Shown here: positions 55,852-64,000 of the stretch, one piece after another
How the letters are laid out: every line of letters starts with the position of its first letter
How positions within the stretch are numbered: position 1 is the first letter of the stretch
Assembly: GCF_036173125.1 (NCBI RefSeq)
Contig: NZ_CP108054.1
Coordinates: 8,213,001-8,277,000 of the forward strand
Origin: Streptomyces sp. NBC_00286
Lineage (GTDB): Bacteria > Actinomycetota > Actinomycetes > Streptomycetales > Streptomycetaceae
DNA length: 64,000 nucleotides
Direction of reading: 5' to 3'
The notes under the pieces: generated by a model
The model's input: only the letters and a program-made list of their open reading frames with translations
What the model was told of the DNA's origin: nothing
Databases searched by the model: none
Position numbers and translations under genes: made by a program

Positions 55852-57684
55852 TCAACCGAGCGCGGTTGCCGCCCCTTGGAGTACCAATCCAGCCCCAAGG
55901 GCCACGACGACGAACGCGGAGCCGAGGGCGACGTTCCTGCGCACCAGCGCGGCGACCGGGCCGCCGGTCCAGCGGGGTCCGTTCTCCAGCAGACGGCTGA
56001 CCCCGCTGCCCAGCTTGACCACGGCGACCCCGGCCGCCGTCAGCGTCAGGGCGAGCCCGACGCCGTACGCGAGAACGAGCAGGAACCCGAACCAGGCCTT
56101 GCCGAGCGCGGCGGCGCCCACCAGGACGACGACGGCAGAGGGGCTCGGCACCAGCCCGCCGGCGAAGCCGAGCAGGATCGTGCCGCGCACGGTGGGCGCG
56201 ATCTCGTGCGTGTGGGTGAAGCCGCCGTGGGTGTGCGTGTGGGTGTGGCCGGAGTGGGAGTGCTTGCGCTTGTGGTCGTGGCCGTGCGCCTGTGCGTGAT
56301 CGTGCTGGTCGGTGTGTGCGTGGTGGTGGCCGGGCGGGTGGGGTTCGGTGCGGGCGGGGGCTTCCAGGAGCGCTGAGGCTTGGCCGGGCGCGGAGGTGCG
56401 GGCTCCGCCGTCCGCCGCGTGGGCGAGGACGAGAGGGCGCTCGTGCTGTTCGGCGTGCTCGTGGGTGTCCCCGTGGTGATGGGTGTCGCCATGCGGGTGT
56501 TCGTGGTTTTCGTGATCGTGTGTGTGGCCGTGCGCATGCCCGTGATCGTGATCGTGTGTGTGGCCGTCTTCGTGCCCATGGCTGTGGTCATGGCCCGGAG
56601 CGTGCTCGTGCCGGTGGGCCCGGGCGCGCCAGGCCTTGCGTACGAGCGTCAGGCCCGCCGCCATCACCAGGGCGCCGCTCGTGATGCCCAGCCACGTCAC
56701 CACAGAAGGCGCCGCAGCCGAGCCGGCCGTGACCAGCAGGCCGAGCGCGACCACGCCCAGGGTGTGGGTGACCGTCACCGACGCGGCCAGGGGGAGGACG
56801 TCGCGCATGCTGGCCCGGCCGCCGCGGGCCGCGGCCGTCGCGGCCATCAGCGTCTTGCCGTGACCGGGCGCGAGCGCGTGCATGGCGCCCAGGACCACCG
56901 CGATGACGAGGGCCAGCGCCGCGAAGCCCGTACTCAGGTCGTGCCGGGCCACCAGATCGTCCAGGGCGCGGGTGAACCGGTCGGCGCCGCGCGGAAGTAT
57001 GGAGGAGGCGGGGGCGTCGGCGTTCTCCTCGGCGAGGGCGGGACCGCCGGGGCGGACCGTCATCGACGCGGTCGCCGTGTCCTCCGGGGACTGCAGCAAC
57101 TCCTCGGGGTAGCTGCTCAGTTCGCGCGACACGGACTTCGTGGGAACGTCCGAGGAGGCGAGGGTCATCCGGTCGCCTCGCGCGGTGACCTCGCGCCAGC
57201 CGGGCCCGTTGTCGACGGAGGCGCGAAAGCCGAGGGAGAACTCACCCTTCGGCAGCGGCGCTGTCCAACGGCACTCCACTCGGAGCGTCTCGAGCCCGGC
57301 CTGCCCTGGCCGCACCTGTACGCGGCTCTCGCCGGCCTTCAGCGCGACCTCGCGCCCGTCCACGGTCACCCGGCTCTTCCCGGCCGCCGTCGCGCACCGC
57401 TCCCGGGCCCAACTCGCCTTGCCCGCCTCCTTGATCTGAGGCTTGGCCTGGGTCGCCGGGATCTCCGCCAGGTCCTCCACATGGTCGATCCGCAGCTTCT
57501 CGGGACCGATGACGAGCCCGTCGTACCGATTGACGGTGAAGTTGCCGAGCGGGTGCGCGGCCGCGGTCCCCGCGGGGACAAGCAGCAGAGCGAGGGTGCC
57601 CATGAGAACGGCCACGCAGGCGGCGAACCGGCGACGGGTCGGGGAGTTCTTCCGGCTCTTCAGGCCTGCGGAAGCTGTGCTCAC
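55852..57684 (-). CDS. NicO/RcnA-type nickel-cobalt transporter with His-rich loop
   Basis: 610 residues. Signal peptide (about 1-40), an extracytoplasmic domain (about 45-260) starting HPLGNFTVNRYDGLVIGPEKL, then the NicO core: ALVIAVVLGAMHALAPGHGKTLMAA with His/Asp metal-helix motif, and the second half GTILLGFAGGLVPSPSAVVVLVGAAALG. Between the halves (about residues 358-495) is a strikingly His-rich region (HxH, THTH, GHDHSHGHE). Expected to move Ni2+/Co2+ across the membrane, direction unknown. GTG 57684 overlaps the stop of the TPR gene. Confidence 0.87.
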   Translation of the reverse strand: MSTASAGLKSRKNSPTRRRFAACVAVLMGTLALLLVPAGTAAAHPLGNFTVNRYDGLVIGPEKLRIDHVEDLAEIPATQAKPQIKEAGKASWARERCATAAGKSRVTVDGREVALKAGESRVQVRPGQAGLETLRVECRWTAPLPKGEFSLGFRASVDNGPGWREVTARGDRMTLASSDVPTKSVSRELSSYPEELLQSPEDTATASMTVRPGGPALAEENADAPASSILPRGADRFTRALDDLVARHDLSTGFAALALVIAVVLGAMHALAPGHGKTLMAATAAARGGRASMRDVLPLAASVTVTHTLGVVALGLLVTAGSAAAPSVVTWLGITSGALVMAAGLTLVRKAWRARAHRHEHAPGHDHSHGHEDGHTHDHDHGHAHGHTHDHENHEHPHGDTHHHGDTHEHAEQHERPLVLAHAADGGARTSAPGQASALLEAPARTEPHPPGHHHAHTDQHDHAQAHGHDHKRKHSHSGHTHTHTHGGFTHTHEIAPTVRGTILLGFAGGLVPSPSAVVVLVGAAALGKAWFGFLLVLAYGVGLALTLTAAGVAVVKLGSGVSRLLENGPRWTGGPVAALVRRNVALGSAFVVVALGAGLVLQGAATALG

Positions 57685-59168
57685 TTGGCACCGCCCAGTT
57701 CGTTCAGGGCCGTACGGGCCGCTTTGGCGCCCACCGGGGAGAAGCCCGGGTTGAGTTCGAGTGCCGCCGACAGGTTGTCGCGGGCTTCCTTCTTGTTGCC
57801 GTTGGCGTGTTCGATCATGCCGCGGTGGTAGAGGAAGGTGGCGTCGCGGTAGCCGGTGGCCGTGGCGCGGCGGGCGTAGGGGAGGGCTTCCTCGTCGCGG
57901 CCGTTGACGTGCAGGGCCCAGGCGAGGGCGTCCGCGGTGTGCACGGTCTCGCGGCGGTCCCACTCGGCCCGCGCGGCGCGCAGGGCGGACTCGCGGTCGC
58001 CGTGGTCGGCCGCCGCGAGGGCCGTGTCGAGGTCGGCGTTGACGCCGTTCGCGCGGGCCAGCGCGGTCCACGCGTCGACCAGGGCGTACTGGTCGCGGGC
58101 CTTCGCCTTGTCGCCCTCGGCGCCCCGGGCCTCGTACAACTCGCCCAGCGCGACCAGCGGGCCGGGCAGCGGAAAGCCGGCCACGACCTCCTCCATGCCG
58201 CGGATCGCCGCCGCCTGGTCGCCGTTCGCGGCCTGGGCGCGGGCGCGGCCCTCCAGGGCCGGGAGGTAGGTGCGGTCTGCTCGCAGTGCCCGTGCGTAGT
58301 GCGTCAGGGCGGTCTCGTACTCGCCCTCGCGCCAGGCGAGTTGACCGAGCGAGGTCGCCACGTACGCCACGTCTCCGGGCGCCGTGGCACTGCTGAGCGC
58401 CTGCTCCAGGACGCGCCGCGCGGTGGGTACGTCGCCGCGCAGCTCGCGTACGTAGGCGTACCGGGTGAAGACGGGGATGCCGGGGCGCCGGGCGTCGGCT
58501 TGGTCAGAGGCCTTCAACGCCTCGTCGTAGCGGCCGAGTTCGACCAGCGCGTCGATCCGCGAGGACAACGCCCGCTCGTTGTACGGGTTCTCCTCCAGCG
58601 CGTTCTCCGCGTACCGCAGCGCCCCGGGGAAGTCGTGCCGCGCGGCGGCCAGCGCCGACCGGCCGGCGAGCGCCGGGTCGTTGTCGGGCTTCAGCTTCAG
58701 CGACCGGTCCAGCGCACGCTGTGCCTGCGGATAACGCGACGGGTCGCCGTTGGTGCGCGCCTGCTCGACGTACGCGACACCGAGCGTGGCCCACCCGCTG
58801 AAGTCCTTGGGCTGCGCCTTCAGGTGCCCCTGGAGCGCGGAAATGCTTTCGTTGAGATTCCCCCCGGCCAGCAACTCGGGCGCGGTCCCGGGCACGGAGG
58901 CCACGGCCTTCACCCCACCGTCATCCCGGGACCCGATCACGACGGCCCCCGCGGTCATCGCAACGGCGAGGGCCACAGTGCAAGCGGCCAGCCGCACCAC
59001 CCGAGCCCGCCGCGACTCCGGCGCCGCCTCGGGGCGGCCCGGTGCGGAGTCCGGCGTGGGCTCCGTGGATTGGGGCGTGTCCTCGCCCTCGGTGGGCGCG
59101 GCGGCGTCCGTACGAGCCGTCTGCTGCTCGGCCTCGACGGCGCCGTCCTCGTTCTCGCGCGGGGACAT
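57681..59168 (-). CDS. Membrane-anchored TPR protein
   Basis: 495 residues. Acidic Glu/Thr/Pro-rich cytoplasmic N-terminus, one membrane segment (about 58-78), then tetratricopeptide repeats over about 105-485 (motif A-x3-Y-x3-L-x4). It probably scaffolds a complex outside the membrane. Overlaps the NicO gene by four bases (GTGA), so the two are translated together, and it follows DUF4331 on the same strand after 202 bases that contain a terminator-like repeat. Confidence 0.85.
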   Translation of the reverse strand: MSPRENEDGAVEAEQQTARTDAAAPTEGEDTPQSTEPTPDSAPGRPEAAPESRRARVVRLAACTVALAVAMTAGAVVIGSRDDGGVKAVASVPGTAPELLAGGNLNESISALQGHLKAQPKDFSGWATLGVAYVEQARTNGDPSRYPQAQRALDRSLKLKPDNDPALAGRSALAAARHDFPGALRYAENALEENPYNERALSSRIDALVELGRYDEALKASDQADARRPGIPVFTRYAYVRELRGDVPTARRVLEQALSSATAPGDVAYVATSLGQLAWREGEYETALTHYARALRADRTYLPALEGRARAQAANGDQAAAIRGMEEVVAGFPLPGPLVALGELYEARGAEGDKAKARDQYALVDAWTALARANGVNADLDTALAAADHGDRESALRAARAEWDRRETVHTADALAWALHVNGRDEEALPYARRATATGYRDATFLYHRGMIEHANGNKKEARDNLSAALELNPGFSPVGAKAARTALNELGGAK

Positions 59169-59291
59169 GCCCTCTCCTCGATCTTCCGAAGGTGCGGTGG
59201 TACGGAGTTGAAGGCGCGGCCCGCGCCGTGGGGGAACGGTGGTTACGGGCCGCGTCAGTTTGTGGGGGACGTGTTAAGTCCGGTGCGGTAA

Positions 59292-59344
59292 GCGCCCCTT
59301 TAGGGGCGCGGGGAACTGCGCGACCAGCCACAACGGACCCGCAG
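59292..59344 (-). terminator. Terminator-like hairpin plus 3'-end repeat element
   Basis: gcgcccct-tt-aggggcgc (59292-59309), a perfect 8-bp stem with a 2-base loop. It is preceded on the minus strand by the element ctgcgggtccgttgtggctg... (59344-59303), shared with the 38.4-39.1 kb region. It lies 27 bases after the DUF4331 stop. Confidence 0.7.
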
Positions 59345-59370
59345 TTCCAAACCGCCTAACCAGCGGATGC

Positions 59371-60930
59371 TTAGTAGTAGCCGCGGATCCGGCGTCGGCT
59401 GCGCCACCACATCAGGCCGGTGCCGATCAGCAGGAAGCCAGCCGCACCAGACACCGCCGACACGGCGATCAGCGTGGTGTCGTCCATGCCGCCGATGTTG
59501 CTGCCACTCGTACCCGTGGGCGTCAGCGCGTCACCGAGCTGGTTGCGCACATCGCCCTTGGTGGCATCCGTGCCCTTGGCCAGCGGACCGCGCGAACCCT
59601 CGGTCGGCAGAGCGACGAACGGGAAGGACTTCTCGAATTCCTTGTCGTTCTTGTTGACCGCGTCACCCAAGTCGTTCTTGGCGCCGAGCAGTTCACCCTC
59701 GACGACCTGAAGCGAGGCGTCGATCACGTCGTCCGTGAGCCGGCGCCCGTTCGGGAAGCCCGCGTTGTCGCCGTCCAGCACACCGAGCCGCTTCGGCTTC
59801 GCCGCCGGCTTGATCGACGTGTTGAGCCGCAGCATCTCCGAAGCCCGTACGTGCGGCGGCTGGTTGAGGTCGGGTACGCCCTTCAGGAAGACGTCCACGA
59901 GGTCGTTCCTGGGCTCGTCCGGCGCGGGGATCTTGTAGATCGCCTCGATGAGCTTCGGCAGCTCCGGTTCCGTCACGTTCTTCAGGAACTGGGCGTCGTC
60001 CCACGGCGCGGACGCGTTGAACGTGTCCTTGTCCTTGATCGGGTTGACGACCTCGTTCACCAGCGGGTTCCCGAGCCGCGAGACCTGCCTGAACTTCCCG
60101 TCCGCGCCCTTGCGGTTCGTCGTCGCCCAGATCCCGACGACCGGCTGCTTGGCCGACTCCTGGATGAACTCGTTCGGCAGCTGCAGGGCGATGGAGTTGA
60201 CGTTGTATTCCTTGAGAGTGTCGTTGCCGACCTCCGACAGGTTCCCGCCGTACAGCAGGTCGAAGACCCGCAGGTCCGCGAAGAACGGGTCGTCCGCCTG
60301 ACCTGCGAAGGTCTTGGCGTCGTACGACCCCAGCTCCTTGACCGCCTGGTCACGCAGCTTGGCGTAGTCCGGCATCGACGCCTTGCCGACGTTCGACGGC
60401 GCGACCGGCACATCGTCCGCGACGTACGTCCGCTTCACGGCCTTCTGGTCCTTCAGCTGCAGCAGCTGAAGGTCGTAGGTCTGCGTGATGTTCAGGTCGG
60501 GGTCGTCCAGGCTCTCGACCGGCCCCGTGTTGTACAGGAAGCTCTTGTCGTTCTTGACGTGCGTGTCGAACGTGTAGCGGAAGAGCAGATCGCCCTGCGC
60601 GTCGCCGTCCTTGTCGATGTGGATGTCGTACTGGGCGTCCTCGGCGAACGTGTAGAAGTTCGGTCCGCCCGCCGGCTCCTCGAAGGGGATCACGTTCGCG
60701 ACGATCGTCGTGGTGTCGGGGGCGTCCGGGCTCACGAACGCGTACAGGTCCGTGTTGTCGAACTGCGGCGTCCCCGAGATCAGCGGGGCCTCCCGGTGGC
60801 TGGAGGCGCTCGCCTCCTGAGGCGCGAGCGCGGTCACGCCTGCGGCTGCTAGCGATCCGGTAGCCAGCGCACCACAGACGAGGGTCGCGAGGCCCCTGCG
60901 TCCCACGATCCTGCGGGTGTTAGGTGTCAT
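59371..60930 (-). CDS. Secreted/anchored DUF4331 protein
   Basis: 519 residues. Signal peptide (about 1-42), the DUF4331 opening SSHREAPLISGTPQFDNTDLYAFVSPD, and a C-terminal membrane helix about 490-512 with an RSRRRIRGYY stop-transfer end. DUF4331 domains often occur in secreted proteins of unknown role. Start ATG 60930 with GAGGACGG upstream. It reads away from the sigma-factor gene and has a SigK-type promoter of its own. Confidence 0.9.
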   Translation of the reverse strand: MTPNTRRIVGRRGLATLVCGALATGSLAAAGVTALAPQEASASSHREAPLISGTPQFDNTDLYAFVSPDAPDTTTIVANVIPFEEPAGGPNFYTFAEDAQYDIHIDKDGDAQGDLLFRYTFDTHVKNDKSFLYNTGPVESLDDPDLNITQTYDLQLLQLKDQKAVKRTYVADDVPVAPSNVGKASMPDYAKLRDQAVKELGSYDAKTFAGQADDPFFADLRVFDLLYGGNLSEVGNDTLKEYNVNSIALQLPNEFIQESAKQPVVGIWATTNRKGADGKFRQVSRLGNPLVNEVVNPIKDKDTFNASAPWDDAQFLKNVTEPELPKLIEAIYKIPAPDEPRNDLVDVFLKGVPDLNQPPHVRASEMLRLNTSIKPAAKPKRLGVLDGDNAGFPNGRRLTDDVIDASLQVVEGELLGAKNDLGDAVNKNDKEFEKSFPFVALPTEGSRGPLAKGTDATKGDVRNQLGDALTPTGTSGSNIGGMDDTTLIAVSAVSGAAGFLLIGTGLMWWRSRRRIRGYY

Positions 60931-61043
60931 GCCGTCCGTCCTCTTACAAGCTGCGTTCCGGCGGTGATGGCGAGGGACGACGGACGGGCCCTGTCCGTTC
61001 GGCCTTGCGCTCTTGCCGCGTGTTTTCTTGCCTGACACACGCC

Positions 61044-61070
61044 ATTCGGCGCCGTCGGGCGGGCGGATTG
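61044..61070 (-). promoter_or_regulatory. SigK-type promoter for DUF4331
   Basis: On the minus strand, CAATCC (61070-61065), 16-base spacer, CGAAT (61048-61044). One mismatch to CCATCC-N16/17-CGAAT, which I recall for mycobacterial SigK. The -10 context cggcgccgaatg is identical to the opposite promoter. It lies about 115 bases upstream of the DUF4331 start. Confidence 0.7.
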
Positions 61071-61113
61071 GTTTGAGTTTCACTCGAGTTTTTCGACGAG
61101 TTGATCTGCGGAC

Positions 61114-61140
61114 CCATCCGAACGGGCGTCGGCGCCGAAT
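61114..61140 (+). promoter_or_regulatory. SigK-type promoter for the sigma factor gene
   Basis: CCATCC (61114-61119), 16-base spacer, CGAAT (61136-61140): an exact match to CCATCC-N16/17-CGAAT. Start codon about 50 bases downstream. Supports autoregulation. Confidence 0.75.
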
Positions 61141-61189
61141 GCTTGACTGTCGGCACAGGCCGACACGCGGCCGGGAGAGGGGGTTACGG

Positions 61190-61732
61190 GTGCAGGCGGA
61201 CGAACTTCTGGTGCTCGTGGCCAAAGGCGACCAGAAGGCTTTCGAGGATCTGTACGGACTGGTGTCCGGACCGGTCTTCGGTCTGGTGCGCCGCGTGGTG
61301 AGGGACCCGGCCCAGTCGGAGGAGGTCGCCCAAGAAGTGCTGCTCGAACTCTGGCGCTCCGCCGCCCGCTACGACCCCGGCCGAGGCAGTGCGCTGTCCT
61401 GGGTCCTGACCCTCGCGCACCGCCGCGCCGTCGACCGGGTGCGCAGCGCCCGCGCGGCCGGCGAACGCGAGATGCGCGAGGCCCAGCGCGCCAACGGGCC
61501 CGCCTTCGACCAGGTCGCCGAGGAGGTCGAGGCAGGCCTCGAACGCGAATGGGTACGCCGCTGCCTGGACACGCTCACCACACTGCAACGCCAGTCCGTC
61601 ACCCTCGCCTACTACGACGGCTACACGTACCGTGAAGTGGCCGAGCGCCTCTCATTACCGCTCGGCACGGTCAAGACGCGCATGCGCGACGGACTCACAC
61701 GGTTGCGCGAATGCCTGGGAGGTGCCGTATGA
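61190..61732 (+). CDS. sigK: ECF RNA polymerase sigma factor, SigK-like
   Basis: 180 residues. Sigma region 2 (FEDLYGLVSGPVFGLVRRVVRDPAQSEEVAQEVLLELWRSAARYDPGRGSALSWVLTLAHRRAVDRVRS) and region 4 (LTTLQRQSVTLAYYDGYTYREVAERLSLPLGTVKTRMRDGLTRLRECLG), typical of the SigK group. Start GTG 61190 with GAGAGGGG before. One TTA codon (61655-61657) in region 4. The stop overlaps the anti-sigma start (ATGA). Directs RNA polymerase to envelope-related promoters when released. Confidence 0.9.
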   Translation: MQADELLVLVAKGDQKAFEDLYGLVSGPVFGLVRRVVRDPAQSEEVAQEVLLELWRSAARYDPGRGSALSWVLTLAHRRAVDRVRSARAAGEREMREAQRANGPAFDQVAEEVEAGLEREWVRRCLDTLTTLQRQSVTLAYYDGYTYREVAERLSLPLGTVKTRMRDGLTRLRECLGGAV

Positions 61733-62544
61733 CCGTCCTCTTCAGGCGCGGCGAACTACATTCGCTGGCCGCCCCGTACGCCCTCGACGCCCTGGATCCC
61801 CGCGAACAGCAGCGTTTCGAGAAGCACTTGAAGCGCTGCGACAGCTGCGCCGCCGAGGTGCGCCTGCTGCGCGAGGACGCGGTCCGCCTCGCGTGGAACA
61901 CGGCCGCCCCGCCGCCGGCCGCGATGCGCGACCGGGTCCTCATGGCCGTACGGACGACACCCCAGGAGGCCGCTCCGGGGCAGACCGCCCAGGGTCCGCA
62001 GCCGCATCAGCGGGCCAGACAGCAGCCGCTGCCCGGGATGCGTGCCGTACGGCCGCGTCCCTCGCGGCTGCACGGCCTGCTGTCCCCGCTCGCCGCCACC
62101 ACGGCCGCTGCGGCGCTCGTCGTCGCGGCGCTGTTCGGCGTCCAGGCGTCCCGCACCCAGGACCAGCTCGACCAGGAGCGGACCCAGGCACGTGAGATCG
62201 CCAACATTCTCGCGGCCCCTGATGCCGCCGCGAGTGCCGGACGCATCTCAGGCGGACAGAGCATCAATGTCGTCGCGTCCGCCTCGGCGCGCGCCGCCGT
62301 GGTCACCCCAGCGGGCCTCGGCAACCCGACGAACGGAAGGGTTCACCAACTGTGGCTCATGCGACCAGAGGTCCAACCGCGCTCCCTGGGCCTGTTCGAG
62401 GGCGACACGCCCTTGCTCGCCACGGATTTGAATCCCGACGCGACCTCACTCGCTGTCACCGTCGAGCCACAGGGCGGCTCTCCACAGCCCACATCTGCAC
62501 CAGTTGTCCAACTCGCCCTGAAATCAGTCGGATTCGGAGAGTAA
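61729..62544 (+). CDS. RskA-family anti-sigma factor
   Basis: 271 residues. N-terminal cytoplasmic zinc-type anti-sigma domain (HSLAAPYALDALDPREQQRFEKHLKRCDSCAAEVR, H-x3-C-x2-C), a Pro/Gln/Arg linker, a single membrane segment (about 117-140, LSPLAATTAAAALVVAALFGV), and an extracytoplasmic RskA domain (GRVHQLWLMRPEVQPRSLGLFEGD). It holds the ECF sigma factor at the membrane until a signal triggers proteolysis. Coupled to the sigma gene. Confidence 0.9.
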   Translation: MTVLFRRGELHSLAAPYALDALDPREQQRFEKHLKRCDSCAAEVRLLREDAVRLAWNTAAPPPAAMRDRVLMAVRTTPQEAAPGQTAQGPQPHQRARQQPLPGMRAVRPRPSRLHGLLSPLAATTAAAALVVAALFGVQASRTQDQLDQERTQAREIANILAAPDAAASAGRISGGQSINVVASASARAAVVTPAGLGNPTNGRVHQLWLMRPEVQPRSLGLFEGDTPLLATDLNPDATSLAVTVEPQGGSPQPTSAPVVQLALKSVGFGE

Positions 62545-62671
62545 TCGTCAGAGTAATCGTCAACGGCCTTACGGGGAAGGTGAATCCTGCGCCCGGGATA
62601 CACGAGTGTCATGAGGGAGCGATAGGGTTAACCTGCCCGGGCCGGGTGCCCTCGTATGGGTGGGGAGTGAC

Positions 62672-62941
62672 ATGGAACAGATAACAGTGCGTGGCAGGGC
62701 GCGAGTCCCTGCGATCACCTGCGGGAGCAGCGCGACGAGTTCGCGCCTCGACCGTCATCTCTCGGTGCTGGGTGGCCCCGCCATCCCGCAGGGAGAGACG
62801 ACCGAGGCGACCTCGCTGATGCGTGAGCTGACCGCACGCGACCACACGCAGGAGCGCAACAGCAGGCGCGCACGAGTGCGGCGGGTCTCGCTCTTCGCCC
62901 CCCTGCGCCGACTGCGCCGTTCCCTGTTCGGCGGCCGCTGA
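62672..62941 (+). CDS. Small basic protein of unknown function
   Basis: 89 residues. Arg-rich, with a C-terminal RRVSLFAPLRRLRRSLFGGR that could be an amphipathic helix. RBS GGGGAG five to six bases before ATG 62672. It follows the anti-sigma gene by 127 bases. No family recognised. Confidence 0.6.
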   Translation: MEQITVRGRARVPAITCGSSATSSRLDRHLSVLGGPAIPQGETTEATSLMRELTARDHTQERNSRRARVRRVSLFAPLRRLRRSLFGGR

Positions 62942-63041
62942 CCAGCGCCCCCGGTCACTGACCGGCAGCCGAACCCGGACACCTTCGCACCCGCTTCCCA
63001 CCCGCGGTGCGAAGGTTTCACACGTTCACAGGAGTTGACGC

Positions 63042-63824
63042 TCAGCGTCCGCCGGTCGCGTACCGGCGGACGGCGAGCGGCAGGAACACCGCGATCAGTG
63101 CCGCGCACCAGGCCAGCGATCCCGCCACCGGATGCGCCACGGGCCAGGCGGCACCCTCCGGCACCGGCGCATTGCCGAACAGATCCCGCACCGCCGTCGT
63201 CACCGCGCTGATCGGGTTCCACTCGGCCATCGTGCGCAGCCAGCCCGGCAGATTGTCCGTCGGAATGTACGCATTCGACAGCAGCGGCAGGATGAAGGTC
63301 GCCCCACCCAACTGCCCCGCCGCCTCCTCGCTCTGGGACAAGAGCCCGAGCAGAATCCCGATCCACGCCATGGCGAACCGGAACAGCAGCAGCAACGCGA
63401 CGGCCGCCACGGCCTCCAGCGCCGACCCCTCAACGCGCCAGCCCACCGCGAGCCCGACCAGCAACAGGGGCACCATGCCCGCGGCGGTCAGCACCAGATC
63501 GGACGCCGCCTGACCCAGCGGCACCGCGGCCCGGCTCATCGGCAGCGTACGGAAACGGTCCATCACGCCCCGGTGCGAGTCCTGGGCCGCCTGGAACATC
63601 CCCGTCATGATCCCGTTCGCCGCGGTCGCCACCAGCAGCCCCGGCACCAGGAACGAGCGGTACTCGGCGCCCGGCATGGCGAGCGCGCTGCCGAAGACAT
63701 AGCCGAAGAACAACAGCATCGTGATCGGCATCGTCTGAGTGAGGATCAGCAGCCCGGGATTGTGCCGGACCCGCTGAAGCTGCCGGCCGAGCATGGCCGT
63801 GGTGTCGTACGCGAGGGCACTCAT
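63042..63824 (-). CDS. ABC-2 type permease (DrrB-like)
   Basis: 260 residues, six membrane helices of the ABC-2 type: PITMLLFFGYVFG, SFLVPGLLVATAANGIMTGM, and the CxxH-like QDSHRGVMDRFRTLPMSRAAV loop. Membrane half of a drug or lipid exporter. ATG overlaps the stop of the ATPase gene (ATGA). Confidence 0.88.
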   Translation of the reverse strand: MSALAYDTTAMLGRQLQRVRHNPGLLILTQTMPITMLLFFGYVFGSALAMPGAEYRSFLVPGLLVATAANGIMTGMFQAAQDSHRGVMDRFRTLPMSRAAVPLGQAASDLVLTAAGMVPLLLVGLAVGWRVEGSALEAVAAVALLLLFRFAMAWIGILLGLLSQSEEAAGQLGGATFILPLLSNAYIPTDNLPGWLRTMAEWNPISAVTTAVRDLFGNAPVPEGAAWPVAHPVAGSLAWCAALIAVFLPLAVRRYATGGR

Positions 63825-64000
63825 GCCACGAAGTCCTTACGGTCGGTCGGGCGGTCGGTCAGACGCAGGAACACGTCGTCGAGGCTCGGCGGACGCAGAC
63901 TCGCGTCGAGCAACGGCACGGCCGCGGCGTCCAGTTCGCGTACGAGACGGGGAAGCGTGAGCGTCGGATCGGTGGTGACGGCGCCGACGGCGTGCCGCTC
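63821..64000 (-). CDS. ABC transporter ATP-binding subunit (DrrA-like), 5' end outside window
   Basis: Only the last 59 codons are present: LVRELDAAAVPLLDASLRPPSLDDVFLRLT is the C-terminal DrrA domain, which recurs in daunorubicin-resistance ATPases. The frame opens at base 64000. It overlaps the permease start by four bases, forming a DrrAB pair. Confidence 0.85.
   Translation of the reverse strand, partial: ERHAVGAVTTDPTLTLPRLVRELDAAAVPLLDASLRPPSLDDVFLRLTDRPTDRKDFVA

Overview
The window is high-GC actinobacterial DNA and almost certainly Streptomyces. Supporting signs are GC-rich third codon positions, frequent GTG and TTG starts, two secreted streptogrisin-type proteases, a SepF-like paralogue, a DnaE2 mutasome pair, very rare TTA codons, and a GC-rich interspersed repeat at gene 3' ends. 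No rRNA, tRNA, IS element, phage gene or CRISPR array was found. It reads as ordinary chromosome with long runs of single genes and short operons.

Layout. 1-5.0 kb: branched-chain amino acid uptake, with a fused LivH-LivM permease and a small zinc-motif membrane protein on the minus strand, diverging from an MTB12-like lipoprotein and a periplasmic-binding lipoprotein. 5.2-7.3 kb: a glycosyltransferase and its coupled partner. 7.2-12.3 kb: a solitary cytochrome oxidase subunit I, an I78 protease inhibitor, a PAP2 phosphatase and a PIG-V-like mannosyltransferase. 12.6-16.1 kb: an MFS exporter, a glutaryl-CoA dehydrogenase-like enzyme and a SepF-like protein. 16.7-21.1 kb: two streptogrisins flanking a hydrolase and a stomatin-like protein. 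21.4-25.8 kb: DnaE2 plus a catalytically degenerate ImuB-like Y-family protein behind a LexA-type box. 25.9-27.8 kb: cupin/MarR divergent pair and a secreted lipase. 27.9-33.4 kb: a CitA/CitB-type two-component system diverging from a complete TctCBA tricarboxylate transporter. 33.4-41.3 kb: Usp, TerC/DUF475, acetyltransferases, methyltransferase, DUF402, GntR, DUF72 and an AAA ATPase, with a repeat-rich intergenic stretch at 38.4-39.4 kb. 41.5-51.7 kb: a cell-surface polysaccharide cluster (GH39-like hydrolase, 1372-residue flippase fusion, polysaccharide deacetylase, two GT2 enzymes, FemAB-like protein). 51.8-55.8 kb: subtilase, SGNH esterase, Ser/Thr kinase. 55.9-62.9 kb: NicO-type transporter, TPR protein and DUF4331 protein, divergent from an ECF sigma/anti-sigma pair. 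63.0-64 kb: a DrrAB-like ABC exporter, cut by the window edge.

The most interesting locus is 55.9-62.5 kb. An ECF sigma factor resembling mycobacterial SigK, with an RskA-like anti-sigma factor, sits back to back with a DUF4331-TPR-NicO run. Both divergent promoters carry a CCATCC/CAATCC-N16-CGAAT arrangement that matches the SigK promoter as I remember it. This predicts an uncharacterised SigK-controlled cell-envelope/metal-handling module. Its sigma gene has one TTA codon, so translation may depend on the bldA tRNA. The second is the SOS mutasome at 21.3-25.8 kb. Its Y-family partner has lost the fingers region and active-site acids, and also carries a TTA codon.
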